12,765 nucleotides of DNA. It comes from Patescibacteria group bacterium UBA1370. Lineage in GTDB: Bacteria > Patescibacteriota > Microgenomatia > UBA1400 > PJMF01. The stretch lies in assembly GCA_002306315.1 (NCBI GenBank), contig DBRK01000004.1, forward strand, positions 1 through 12,765, written 5' to 3'. The notes under the pieces were generated by a model, which worked only from the letters and a program-made list of their open reading frames with translations, ran no database searches and was not told where the DNA came from. Of the stretch, positions 1-6,550 are shown piece after piece; positions within the stretch are counted from its first letter, which is position 1; every line of letters begins with the position of its first letter. The position numbers and the translations under genes were made by a program.

Positions 1-205
1 CGCCGACTACTTTGCCGCGCTCGGTGAGGGTTTTCAGTTCTTGAGAAGCAGACTCGGTAAATTGGGATAGTTCGGCTTGGTCAAGTTGGAAAACCCGGTC
101 AGAGTAAGGGATTTTGGTCAGCAATTTTGGATTGATTTTAAAGAGATAATAGCCGGCACCGCCAATTACCAAAGCCAGCAAGAGCAAAATTTTCGCTAAT
201 TTCAT
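1..205 (-). CDS. Partial membrane-anchored hypothetical protein (C-terminus off the left edge)
   Basis: An open frame starts with ATG at 205-203 and continues without a stop to base 1, giving 68 codons; the rest lies outside the window. The N-terminus is Met-Lys-Leu-Ala-Lys followed by a strongly hydrophobic segment (about residues 4-22), so it is a signal anchor or signal peptide with the remainder outside the cell. The visible part after the helix is polar, with no motif I recognise. The frame begins 52 nt after the stop of the MacB-like permease and runs the same way, so it may be a fourth gene of the export operon; no terminator or clear promoter is visible in the gap. There is no convincing Shine-Dalgarno site. 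An ATG about 22 nt upstream is in another frame. Confidence 0.6.
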   Translation of the reverse strand, partial: MKLAKILLLLALVIGGAGYYLFKINPKLLTKIPYSDRVFQLDQAELSQFTESASQELKTLTERGKVVG

Positions 206-257
206 AATTGGCTTCAGTATAACTCATGGAGTTGATTATGCGTAGGCGTCTGGAGGA

Positions 258-1472
258 TTATTCGTACCGCAAAGCTTCAATCGGCGAGAGTTTGGCAGCC
301 TTGCGGGCAGGGGCGACACCAAAAATCAGGCCTACTGCAGTTGAGACCCCAAAAGCCAGCATTACGGCTTGAAGCGTAATCGTGGCTGGAAAGAAGTTCT
401 TGATGACTTGCACTCCGGCAAAGGCAACTAATAACCCAATCAAACCGCCGATAATCGACAGCAACGCTGCTTCAATCAAAAATTGCAACAAAATCATTCT
501 GGGTGTGGCGCCCAGGGCTTTGCGCAGACCGATTTCACGGGTCCGCTCGGTTACCGAAACCAGCATGATGTTCATGATGCCGATGCCGCCGACAACCAGA
601 GATATGGCGGCAATACCACCTAGCCCTGCTGTTAGTGCACCAAGGATCTGATTGATAGTGTTGAGCAGCTGAGTTTGATCAAACACCGAGAAATCATCAT
701 CTTCTAGATCCCGCAACAGCTCATTCTCGATAGCGGCAGTGGCGGCTACCAGCTGGTCCTGCGAGCGGACTTCAAATATCAGTGAATCAATGTAAGTGGC
801 ATCAAACTGTTGGAACAAGGTTTCCAAAGGCACATAAATATAACTGTCAAAACTTGGCCCGCCAAAACTGCCGCCTTTCTCTTCCAGCACGCCAAGAACG
901 GTATAGTTTTGGCCGTTTAGTTTGAGTTGTTTATTGATTGGGTCCACTTTACCGAAAAGTTCCTCGGCAACGGTCGGGCCGAGCACAACCACACGATCGG
1001 CATTAGTTTCCTCATTTTTGTCAAACCAGCGGCCGGTGGTAGTGTTGGTGTTTTGAACCTGACTATAAGCCGGCATGACTCCATAAAGCGTAGCTTTTTT
1101 GGTAGTTGAGCCGAACCTGGCCTCAGCCACACCGACGGCAGTAGCAGTACCGCTATTAAAAATTTCTCGATGGTTGCGCAAAATTCGGTCCAGATAGGCG
1201 CGTTTCAGCACCGGTCTGGTTGTTTCAATAAATGCCTGCTCTTGGTTGGAAAATCCGCCGCCTTCACCAAAGGGATTGCCAGGGACGACATAGAGGGTAT
1301 TGGTGCCCAGAGCGGCAAACTGGTCGCTGATATAAGATTGCAAACCCGTGCCGATGCCAGTGAGCATCACCACCGAGCCGACGCCGATAATCACGCCCAA
1401 CATCGTCAGGAATGAGCGCACCTTGTTGAGCATAATGGACTTGATGGCCAGTGCGATGATAGCGCCGATCAT
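258..1472 (-). CDS. MacB-like ABC transporter permease (FtsX family)
   Basis: A 404-aa inner-membrane permease subunit of a MacAB-type exporter. Layout: an N-terminal membrane helix (about residues 21-43), an extracytoplasmic MacB periplasmic-core-like domain (about 45-265), then three helices (about 283-307, 328-355 and 365-388), as expected for FtsX/MacB permeases. Diagnostic stretches are the TEERTREIGLRKA-type segment (here VTERTREIGLRKALGA, ending at 323) and the C-terminal PARKAAKLSPIEALRYE. No ATPase domain is fused, so this is the split form in which ATPase and permease are separate genes. Its ATG overlaps the TGA of the ATPase gene in an ATGA, which implies translational coupling. 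Substrates of the family include macrolides, peptides, lipoproteins and toxins; the sequence does not say which applies here. Confidence 0.93.
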   Translation of the reverse strand: MIGAIIALAIKSIMLNKVRSFLTMLGVIIGVGSVVMLTGIGTGLQSYISDQFAALGTNTLYVVPGNPFGEGGGFSNQEQAFIETTRPVLKRAYLDRILRNHREIFNSGTATAVGVAEARFGSTTKKATLYGVMPAYSQVQNTNTTTGRWFDKNEETNADRVVVLGPTVAEELFGKVDPINKQLKLNGQNYTVLGVLEEKGGSFGGPSFDSYIYVPLETLFQQFDATYIDSLIFEVRSQDQLVAATAAIENELLRDLEDDDFSVFDQTQLLNTINQILGALTAGLGGIAAISLVVGGIGIMNIMLVSVTERTREIGLRKALGATPRMILLQFLIEAALLSIIGGLIGLLVAFAGVQVIKNFFPATITLQAVMLAFGVSTAVGLIFGVAPARKAAKLSPIEALRYE

Positions 1473-2173
1473 TTGTTATTACTCCGTTTGCTTTTCTTTT
1501 TCTTGCTGTCGCTGATAATTTTTCCGTCCCGGAAAACTATCTGCCGGTCAGCTATAGCTGCCACATTTTCCTCATGAGTGACCATGATGATGGTTTTGCC
1601 GCTGCGGTGCAGCTCTGAAAGCAGGTTTTGGATTTCTTTGCCGCTTTTGGAGTCAAGGTTGCCGGTTGGCTCGTCAGCAAAAATTATCGAAGGGTTATTG
1701 ACCAAAGCCCTGGCAATAGCCACCCGTTGCTGTTGGCCTCCAGAAAGCTGAGCGGGAGTATTGTGCAACCGGTCGCCCAACCCGACCCGGTCAAGCATTT
1801 CCTTAGCCCGCTCAACTTGGACAGAGTGGCTTTGGCGGGCATAAACCAGCGGCAGGGCTACATTATCCAATGCAGAAGTCCGAGCAAGCAGATTAAATTG
1901 CTGAAAGACGAAGCCGATTTCCTGATTACGCAGATGTGCCCGTTCGATTTCATCATAATCGGTCACATCCGTTCCCTTGAGAATGATTTGACCGTGGGTC
2001 GGTTCTGCCAGCATGCTGGCTACCTGCAGAAATGTGGATTTGCCGGAACCGGATGGTCCCATGACCGATAGAAATTCGCCTTCGGCAACTTCAAGGGAAA
2101 TATCGTCGAGGGCTTTGATGGTCGAACTGCCAAGTGAATAATACTTAGAAACATTTTTTAGCTGCAGCAGCAT
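1469..2173 (-). CDS. MacB/LolD-type ABC transporter ATPase
   Basis: A 234-aa cytoplasmic nucleotide-binding subunit that powers the adjacent permease. All ABC motifs are present: Walker A GPSGSGKST (39-47), Q-loop around Q91-Q92, signature LSGGQ (143-147), Walker B IIFADE (163-168, catalytic Glu168), D-loop NLD and switch His200. The sequence belongs to the MacB/LolD/FtsE group, with the TGNLDSKSG stretch typical of these. The C-terminus ends in a Lys/Arg/Ser/Asn tail (from about 224) that is probably unstructured. The gene starts 4 nt after the adaptor gene stops and ends in TGA, overlapping the permease ATG. The in-frame use of TGA as a stop at this tight junction supports the standard genetic code. 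Confidence 0.95.
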   Translation of the reverse strand: MLLQLKNVSKYYSLGSSTIKALDDISLEVAEGEFLSVMGPSGSGKSTFLQVASMLAEPTHGQIILKGTDVTDYDEIERAHLRNQEIGFVFQQFNLLARTSALDNVALPLVYARQSHSVQVERAKEMLDRVGLGDRLHNTPAQLSGGQQQRVAIARALVNNPSIIFADEPTGNLDSKSGKEIQNLLSELHRSGKTIIMVTHEENVAAIADRQIVFRDGKIISDSKKKKSKRSNNK

Positions 2174-2177
2174 GATG

Positions 2178-3233
2178 TTATTCCGGAATCAGCACCCAGT
2201 CATCTTCTGTTAAACCGCTGAGAACTTCTACTGTGTCTTCTGTTTCCAAACCAACAGTGATTTCCCGCTCTTCAAAACTATTTTCTCCGGTTTTTACATC
2301 CACAAAAAATTTATTGTCTCGTTCCCTGGTGGCATTGAGCGGGATGGTCAGGGCATTTTGTTTGGCGGCAAGCTCAATTTTGACATCACCATTCATGCCA
2401 ATCCTGTAAGTGTTGATGTCCGGATTGGGCAAAGGCATCTCCACGATAAAAACCGTGCCGGTATTGGTGCTGTTGCTGGTATAGGAGATGAAGTCGACGC
2501 TGGAATTGAAAGTGGTGTCGCGGTACGCGTCCAGCTCAATCACTGCCTTCTGGCCGGACTGGACACTAGCAATATCAGCTTCGTCAACGGCTGCCCGGAA
2601 AATCAAGCTGGCCGGATTGACCAGCTCAAAAAAATCAGTCGGTCCCAGCTGCACGCCGGCAACCGGGGTGGGAGCAACTGTCAGCACCCCAGCAAATGGC
2701 GCGGAGATGTAGTTGTCACGGAAACCAATCTGCTGCATTTCTACAGCCAGCACCGAGTTGTTGAGCCGAAACTGCTCTTGTTCTACCTCTCGCCGTTCGA
2801 TGTCGGTGAGATCTTTGTCTTTGACTTGTTCCTGAGAATTTTCAAAAGTCCAGCGCTCGATCAGGTAATTATTGAGAGCTTGGTCGCGCTGGTTGGCAAC
2901 CAAGCTGGCATCAGTGCGGGCAATCACTTGATGGCGATCAACCCAGTCGCCAACTTTGGCGCCGACGTAGACGATGCGGCCGCCGGTAAGGAATCTCATC
3001 TGCACTTTTTCTTTGGCATCTACCACGCCGGAAACATCCAGGGTTTTGGTTAAGTCTTGGCGCACGGGTTGGGCAAAGTTGAGGGCCGGTGCTTCTTGAC
3101 TTTTTGATCTCAGGAAAAAGAAAACGCCTGCAAGCAGAACAACAGCCAACACAGCAGACAGCTTCCAACGCCTACGGAGCAGGGCGAGAATTTTTTTGGT
3201 GTGAACAAGAATTTTGGCAATTTGTTTTTGCAT
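2178..3233 (-). CDS. MacA/HlyD-like membrane fusion (adaptor) protein
   Basis: Adaptor subunit of the MacAB-type exporter, 351 aa from the ATG at 3233. A TTG at 3257 in the same frame would add eight residues. I prefer the ATG because the best minus-strand promoter (elements within 3262-3289) would start transcription near 3255, leaving no room for the TTG. Numbering from the ATG: a basic N-terminus, one membrane helix (about 24-42), half of a lipoyl-like domain with GRIVYVGAKVGDWVDRHQ (about 85-102), a charged Gln/Glu-rich coiled-coil hairpin (about 112-170), the second lipoyl half with ISAPFAG (about 176-182), then beta-barrel and membrane-proximal domains to the end. Such adaptors surround the permease and extend outward. 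No outer-membrane TolC-like partner is in the window, as would fit an organism without a classical outer membrane. Confidence 0.9.
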   Translation of the reverse strand: MQKQIAKILVHTKKILALLRRRWKLSAVLAVVLLAGVFFFLRSKSQEAPALNFAQPVRQDLTKTLDVSGVVDAKEKVQMRFLTGGRIVYVGAKVGDWVDRHQVIARTDASLVANQRDQALNNYLIERWTFENSQEQVKDKDLTDIERREVEQEQFRLNNSVLAVEMQQIGFRDNYISAPFAGVLTVAPTPVAGVQLGPTDFFELVNPASLIFRAAVDEADIASVQSGQKAVIELDAYRDTTFNSSVDFISYTSNSTNTGTVFIVEMPLPNPDINTYRIGMNGDVKIELAAKQNALTIPLNATRERDNKFFVDVKTGENSFEEREITVGLETEDTVEVLSGLTEDDWVLIPE

Positions 3234-3261
3234 TTGATCTGAAGGCAAGCCAATCAAACTA

Positions 3262-3289
3262 AGTATATAGTATATAATACTTTTGCCAG
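3262..3289 (-). promoter_or_regulatory. Probable promoter of the MacAB-like operon
   Basis: On the minus strand, CTGGCA (3289-3284) and TATACT (3267-3262) are separated by 16 nt. The predicted start near 3255 gives a leader of about 22 nt to the ATG at 3233. The region is very AT-rich and several shifted -10 choices exist, so the exact element is uncertain. Confidence 0.4.
3273..3278 (+). promoter_or_regulatory. Possible -10 element for the tRNA gene
   Basis: A perfect TATAAT on the plus strand lies 40 nt before the tRNA 5' end and would start transcription near 3285. No good -35 hexamer is visible 16-18 nt upstream. It overlaps the divergent exporter promoter, so the two may compete. Confidence 0.3.
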
Positions 3290-3318
3290 ATTGAGGGCAC
3301 TAGTCTGGAATCATAAAC

Positions 3319-3392
3319 GAGCCGATAGCTCAGTTGGTTAGAGCGGGAAGCTTATACCTTCCTGGTCGGGGGTTCGAGTCCCTCTCGGCTCA
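3319..3392 (+). tRNA. tRNA-Ile with anticodon UAU (reads AUA)
   Basis: A complete 74-nt cloverleaf. Acceptor stem GAGCCGA (3319-3325) pairs with TCGGCTC (3385-3391), with discriminator A at 3392. The D arm GCTC/GAGC (3328-3331, 3341-3344) encloses a 9-nt loop with GG. Anticodon stem GGAAG/CTTCC (3346-3350, 3358-3362) encloses the loop CTTATAC, so the anticodon is TAT at 3353-3355. The variable loop is 5 nt. The T arm GGGGG/CCCTC has one G-U pair and the loop TTCGAGT. The 3' CCA is not encoded and must be added by a CCA-adding enzyme. Features matching known isoleucine identity are A73, C4-G69, U12-A23 and A37; A29-U41 and C38 differ from the E. coli set. Most bacteria instead read AUA with a CAU-anticodon tRNA modified to lysidine by TilS. 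Confidence 0.93.
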
Positions 3393-3401
3393 CATTTCCA
3401 C

Positions 3402-3430
3402 TTGCAATCTAAAATCCAGCTTCTTATACT
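3402..3430 (+). promoter_or_regulatory. Probable sigma70-type promoter of argG
   Basis: TTGCAA (3402-3407) and TATACT (3425-3430) are separated by exactly 17 nt. The predicted start is about 3437, giving an argG leader of roughly 145 nt. No other convincing promoter lies between here and the argG start. Confidence 0.55.
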
Positions 3431-3436
3431 AAAACT

Positions 3437-3462
3437 CTAGTGCCAGCCACTAGTTTTTTTTT
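3437..3462 (+). terminator. Hairpin with T-tract: tRNA terminator and/or 5' end of argG mRNA
   Basis: CTAGTG (3437-3442), loop CCAGC and CACTAG (3448-3453) are followed by nine T (3454-3462). It is well placed to stop transcription coming from the tRNA. It also sits right at the predicted argG transcription start, where it would form a hairpin at the very 5' end of the mRNA rather than a working terminator. The stem is only six pairs. Confidence 0.55.
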
Positions 3463-3531
3463 GACCAAAAGCGCGGCCGCCTGCCGCTGGACTCAAAAGC
3501 CCACTGACCCGGGCTCTTTCTTTGCCTTTCC
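3463..3531 (+). promoter_or_regulatory. Structured argG leader segment
   Basis: This stretch holds a GCGGC/GCCGC hairpin (about 3473-3487) and an AGCCC (3498-3502)/GGGCT (3511-3515) hairpin, followed by the pyrimidine run CTTTCTTT. AAAAGCCC (3495-3502) can also pair at seven of eight positions with GGGGTTTT (3549-3556), the right arm of the downstream terminator, which would break that terminator. I see no T-box consensus and no riboswitch class I recognise. Confidence 0.4.
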
Positions 3532-3558
3532 AAAACCCCTCGCAAGAAGGGGTTTTTT
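3532..3558 (+). terminator. Strong intrinsic terminator in the argG leader
   Basis: AAAACCCCT (3532-3540) pairs perfectly with AGGGGTTTT (3548-3556) across a 7-nt loop, and the T-run extends to 3558. It lies after the likely argG promoter and 14 nt before the ribosome binding site. There is no room for a promoter between it and the gene, so argG transcripts must read through it. That is the layout of an attenuator. Confidence 0.8.
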
Positions 3559-3582
3559 ATTAGGTTGCAGCCGGAGGTGCCT

Positions 3583-5202
3583 ATGAGCTACCAAAAAGTT
3601 TCATCTTATGAAGGTAAAAAAGGAGAGGTCAAAAGAGTAGTCCTGCTTTATTCCGGTGGGCTTGATACCTCGATGATGCTCAAGTGGATTCAGGATGAGT
3701 ATGAGGCAGAAGTAGTGGCGCTGACGGTGGATATCGGCCAGCAGGCAGATGACTTGAATGCAATTAAGAAAAAGGCGCTCAAGCTTGGGGCCATCGCCGC
3801 TGAGGTGGTGGACGCCAAGAATGAGTTTGCCTATCACTACTTGGCCCGCGGCATCAAAGCCAATGCCAGCTACCAGGGCAGTTACCATCTTAGTACACCC
3901 ATGGGTCGGCCGCTGCTAGCCAAAGTGGCGGTGGAGGTTGCCCGCAAATATGATGCAGACACAATTGCCCACGGCGCCACCGGCAAGGGAAACGACCAGG
4001 TGCGTATCGAGGGTTCCATCCTAACTTTGGCGCCGGAAATGAAAATCATTGCCCCGGTACGCGAATGGAGCATGGGGCGCGATGAGCAGCTTGAATACGT
4101 CAAAAAGCATGGCATTCCGGTCAAGCAGACCAAAGACTCACCCTATTCCTATGATGACAATATGTGGGGTGTCACCGGTGAGAGCGGCGAGATCGAGGAT
4201 CCGGCGCAGATTCCGCCGCTTGAGAAGATTTTGCAAGTGTGTGTGCTGCCGGAAAAAGCGCCGCGGACGCCGGAGTATCTCAAGTTGGAGTTTGTGAAGG
4301 GCATTCCAGTGGCGGTGGACGGCAAAGCCATGAAATTGCCCGACCTGATCACGCACCTCAACAAGCGCGGCGCCAAACATGGGGTTGGCATTACCCACCA
4401 TATCGAGGACCGCTTGGTCGGGCTCAAAGTGAGGGGGTTGTACGAAGCGCCGGGTGCGGAAATTATCATTCAGGCGCACCGCAATTTGGAAAAATATGTT
4501 TCTACCCGCTTTGAGAATGAATTCAAGGCAACCGTTGATGAAAAATGGGCATACCTCTGTTATGGTGCGCTCTGGTACGAGCCGCTGATGCATGATTTGC
4601 ACGCTTTCATCGATCACATTAACCAAAAAGTAACAGGTGAGGTGACGGTAAAACTGCTGGCTGGAGTGGCCGAAGTAGTGGCGCTGGAAACCCCAAACGC
4701 CCTGTACCGCGAGAAGCTGGCAACATTTATGAAGGACGATACGTTCAATCAAAATGCCAGCCCTGGGTTTATTGAGATTTACACTATGCAGATGCGCCAA
4801 GCTCAGGAAACCAAGCGCTATGCTCTCTTTACTATCGGTGAAAAGCAGGATAAGAAAAAGTTCGCTCCGCTGGCTCAGCGGCTGATTGACTTGGGATTTG
4901 AGCTCTATGCCACCGAACACACCCGGGAATATCTGCTCAAACAGGGTGTAAGCAGCATTTTGCTTCATAAAATGCAAGACAACCAGAATCCTAACTTGGA
5001 AGATTTGTTGCGGCAAAACCGGTTTGATGTGATTTTCCACCGACCCTACGGCAAACCCAGTCCTGAATCCAAGAAAGACGCAGCCGTAATCAAAGAATGG
5101 GCAGTCAAAACTGGCACCACCTATGTGACGGATTATGAAACCGCTGAGCGGCTGGTCAAACGGCTGGAAAAGGAGTTAGTTAAACAAAACGGCCGCTCTT
5201 AA
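3583..5202 (+). CDS. argG: Argininosuccinate synthase fused to a C-terminal MGS-like domain
   Basis: A 539-aa cytoplasmic enzyme that joins citrulline and aspartate using ATP, the penultimate step of arginine synthesis. The ATG at 3583 is chosen because GGAGG (3573-3577) lies 5 nt before it; an upstream in-frame TTG at 3565 overlaps this site. Residues 1-405 are a complete ArgG: the ATP pyrophosphatase loop SGGLDTS (24-30), HGATGKGNDQVR (130-141), and DRLVGLKVRGLYEAPG (276-291). The usual length is 400-450 aa. Residues about 412-530 form a second domain matching the MGS fold: a YALFTIGEKQDKKKFAPLA strand-helix start, LYATEHT (441-447, the phosphate-binding ATxGT-like turn with His for Gly), NLEDLL, FDVIFHRP (481-488), then a VIKEWAV helix and a TTYVTD strand, as in the CarB allosteric domain. 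A regulatory role for it is inference. The amidohydrolase gene follows after 21 nt. Confidence 0.95.
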   Translation: MSYQKVSSYEGKKGEVKRVVLLYSGGLDTSMMLKWIQDEYEAEVVALTVDIGQQADDLNAIKKKALKLGAIAAEVVDAKNEFAYHYLARGIKANASYQGSYHLSTPMGRPLLAKVAVEVARKYDADTIAHGATGKGNDQVRIEGSILTLAPEMKIIAPVREWSMGRDEQLEYVKKHGIPVKQTKDSPYSYDDNMWGVTGESGEIEDPAQIPPLEKILQVCVLPEKAPRTPEYLKLEFVKGIPVAVDGKAMKLPDLITHLNKRGAKHGVGITHHIEDRLVGLKVRGLYEAPGAEIIIQAHRNLEKYVSTRFENEFKATVDEKWAYLCYGALWYEPLMHDLHAFIDHINQKVTGEVTVKLLAGVAEVVALETPNALYREKLATFMKDDTFNQNASPGFIEIYTMQMRQAQETKRYALFTIGEKQDKKKFAPLAQRLIDLGFELYATEHTREYLLKQGVSSILLHKMQDNQNPNLEDLLRQNRFDVIFHRPYGKPSPESKKDAAVIKEWAVKTGTTYVTDYETAERLVKRLEKELVKQNGRS

Positions 5203-5223
5203 ACCGGTCAAGAAAGGAAAATA

Positions 5224-6192
5224 ATGCCGGGATATGATGTCAAAACCAAACTGTTGGAGTTGGTAAAGGAGCGCGGCGGCTTTGTGAACGCGCATGCCCA
5301 TTTTGATCGGGCTTACACGCTCACCGAGGAAAATTTCCATCTTTCCAAGCTGGGAGTGCAGGAAAAATGGCAGCACAATGCCGCTATCAGCAAAGCCTCC
5401 ACCGTTGATCAGATTTTCGAGCGCATGGCCAAGGCAACGGAGGTGATGTTGGCTCAGGGAGTGCAAGCGGCAGGCACCTTCATTGATGCTTATCCCGGTG
5501 TAGAAGATAAAGCTATAAAAGCAGCGGCGCGCCTGCGTGAGGAGTACGGCAGGCAGATCAGGTTGGTTTTTATCAATCAACCGCTCCAAGGTTTGTTGGA
5601 TCCACAGGCGCGCCAATACTTCGAGTTGGCGGCAGATTTTGTCGATATCCTCGGCGGTTTGCCCAGCCGTGATGGCGACCGGGCGGAGGAACACCTGGAT
5701 ATTTTGTTTGAAACCGCCAAAAAACAGGGAAAAATGGCTCATGTTCATGTCGATCAGCTTAATCTTCCCTCCGAGCGGGAAACTGAGATGCTAGTCCGTA
5801 AAACTGTCGAACATGGCTTGCAAGGCCGGGTAGTGGCTGTGCATGGCATTTCCATTGCCGCTCAGCAGCTCGAATACCGCCGCCAGCTTTACCAGAAGAT
5901 GGCGGCTGCCGGGATTATGGTGGTTTCCAACCCTACGGCCTTTATTGATGATCCGCGCAAGGAAGATTTAGCGCCAACTCACAATGCCATCACCCCTGTT
6001 GATGAAATGGTGGCGGCCGGTATCACTGTAGCCATGGGAACCGACAACATAAATGATTTGCATAAGCCGTTTACCGACGGCGACATGTGGACCGAACTGC
6101 GCTTGATGCTTGAGGCTTGCCGTTTCTTTGATCTAGAGGCTTTAGCTGATATTGCTACGGTGAATGGCTTGAAGGTGTTGGGGTTAATTTAG
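5224..6192 (+). CDS. Cytosine-deaminase-like amidohydrolase, barrel-only, altered active site
   Basis: A 322-aa metal-dependent hydrolase of the amidohydrolase superfamily (CodA/COG0402-like). The ATG at 5224 follows an AGAAAGGA Shine-Dalgarno-like site. Metal-ligand candidates are His24 and His26 (HAHFD), His175, His207 and Asp274 (GTDN). The spacings 24-175-207-274 closely follow those of E. coli CodA (61-214-246-313). Two CodA active-site acids differ: the catalytic Glu of the HxxE motif is Gln178, and the Asp after the metal Asp is Asn275. Only about 23 residues precede HxH, and the protein ends just after NGLKVLGL, so the beta-sandwich made by both ends in most family members is missing. 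The frame is intact, so this looks like a compact member rather than a decayed gene. Its substrate is unknown. It lies 21 nt after argG and is probably co-transcribed. Confidence 0.85.
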   Translation: MPGYDVKTKLLELVKERGGFVNAHAHFDRAYTLTEENFHLSKLGVQEKWQHNAAISKASTVDQIFERMAKATEVMLAQGVQAAGTFIDAYPGVEDKAIKAAARLREEYGRQIRLVFINQPLQGLLDPQARQYFELAADFVDILGGLPSRDGDRAEEHLDILFETAKKQGKMAHVHVDQLNLPSERETEMLVRKTVEHGLQGRVVAVHGISIAAQQLEYRRQLYQKMAAAGIMVVSNPTAFIDDPRKEDLAPTHNAITPVDEMVAAGITVAMGTDNINDLHKPFTDGDMWTELRLMLEACRFFDLEALADIATVNGLKVLGLI

Positions 6193-6223
6193 AATAAGAT
6201 CAAATTTTATCCGACTAAATCGT

Positions 6224-6409
6224 TTAATCAGTATCTGTATATGGAAGAAGTATTTTCATTGAAGTATTTCTATTTGGCATTTTAAATTCAACCATAATGC
6301 CTTCATCAGTGTTTCTCAGAGAGATTATTGTTGGTTCTCCCCTTTGCTCAATCTCCGCCTGAATGTCAGGTGGAAGTGAATTAAATATTTCACTATTAAT
6401 TCTATTCAT
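6224..6409 (-). CDS. Possible 61-aa hypothetical protein in an AT-rich patch
   Basis: A 61-codon frame from ATG at 6409 to TAA at 6224, encoding a soluble acidic-to-neutral peptide with a plausible amphipathic start (FNSLPPDIQAEIEQR) and beta-like second half. I do not recognise a family. It has no Shine-Dalgarno site; a weak TATAGT -10 lies about 45 nt upstream on the minus strand. Its codon use differs from the neighbours (ATA three times, AGA and AGG), and the surrounding sequence (6193-6500) is clearly more AT-rich than the rest of the window. It converges on the amidohydrolase gene, 31 nt away. It could be a recently acquired small gene or a chance frame. Confidence 0.4.
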   Translation of the reverse strand: MNRINSEIFNSLPPDIQAEIEQRGEPTIISLRNTDEGIMVEFKMPNRNTSMKILLPYTDTD

Positions 6410-6507
6410 ACAATTTTTAATATCTGGATAACTGTTACAACAAAATCACTATAATTTAAATTATTTAGAGCTTAAAATCAAATCCGGTCTGACAAGGAAA
6501 CCAGCCA

Positions 6508-6529
6508 CCAACGCCCTAAAAGGCGCTGG
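6508..6529 (-). terminator. Weak terminator-like hairpin after the surface-protein operon
   Basis: Read on the minus strand, CCAGCGCC and GGCGTTGG form an 8-pair stem with one A-C mismatch around a 6-nt loop, 21 nt after the stop of the 496-aa gene. It is followed by GGTTTCCTT rather than a clean T-run, so termination here is plausible but weak. Confidence 0.4.
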
Positions 6530-6550
6530 CAAAACTGTTCTATGGTTTGC

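Noticed and set aside
2358..3053. A 231-codon open frame on the plus strand across the adaptor gene.
   Set aside because: It lies opposite a well-supported MacA-like protein and shows no recognisable features.
3234..3257. TTG start for the MacA-like adaptor adding eight residues.
   Set aside because: It has no ribosome binding site and lies at or before the predicted transcription start; the ATG at 3233 fits better, although neither has a clear Shine-Dalgarno site.
3463..3582. A T-box riboswitch before argG.
   Set aside because: I find no antiterminator consensus (GGGTGGNACCGCG-like) and no specifier stem; the leader is also short for a T-box.
3565..3582. Upstream TTG start for ArgG adding six residues.
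   Set aside because: It overlaps the GGAGG site that serves the ATG at 3583, and the added residues are not part of the ArgG family.
3441..3586. A GTG-started frame of 48 codons spanning the argG leader and ending in TGA overlapping the argG ATG, with tandem Arg codons AGA AGG, suggesting an arginine leader peptide.
   Set aside because: It begins almost at the predicted transcript start with no ribosome binding site, runs through the poly-T and both hairpins, and has only two adjacent Arg codons. A chance frame is more likely.
4138..5040. A 300-codon open frame on the minus strand across argG.
   Set aside because: It is antisense to a clearly coding ArgG frame, has no family resemblance and no start signal; it is a shadow of the codon pattern.
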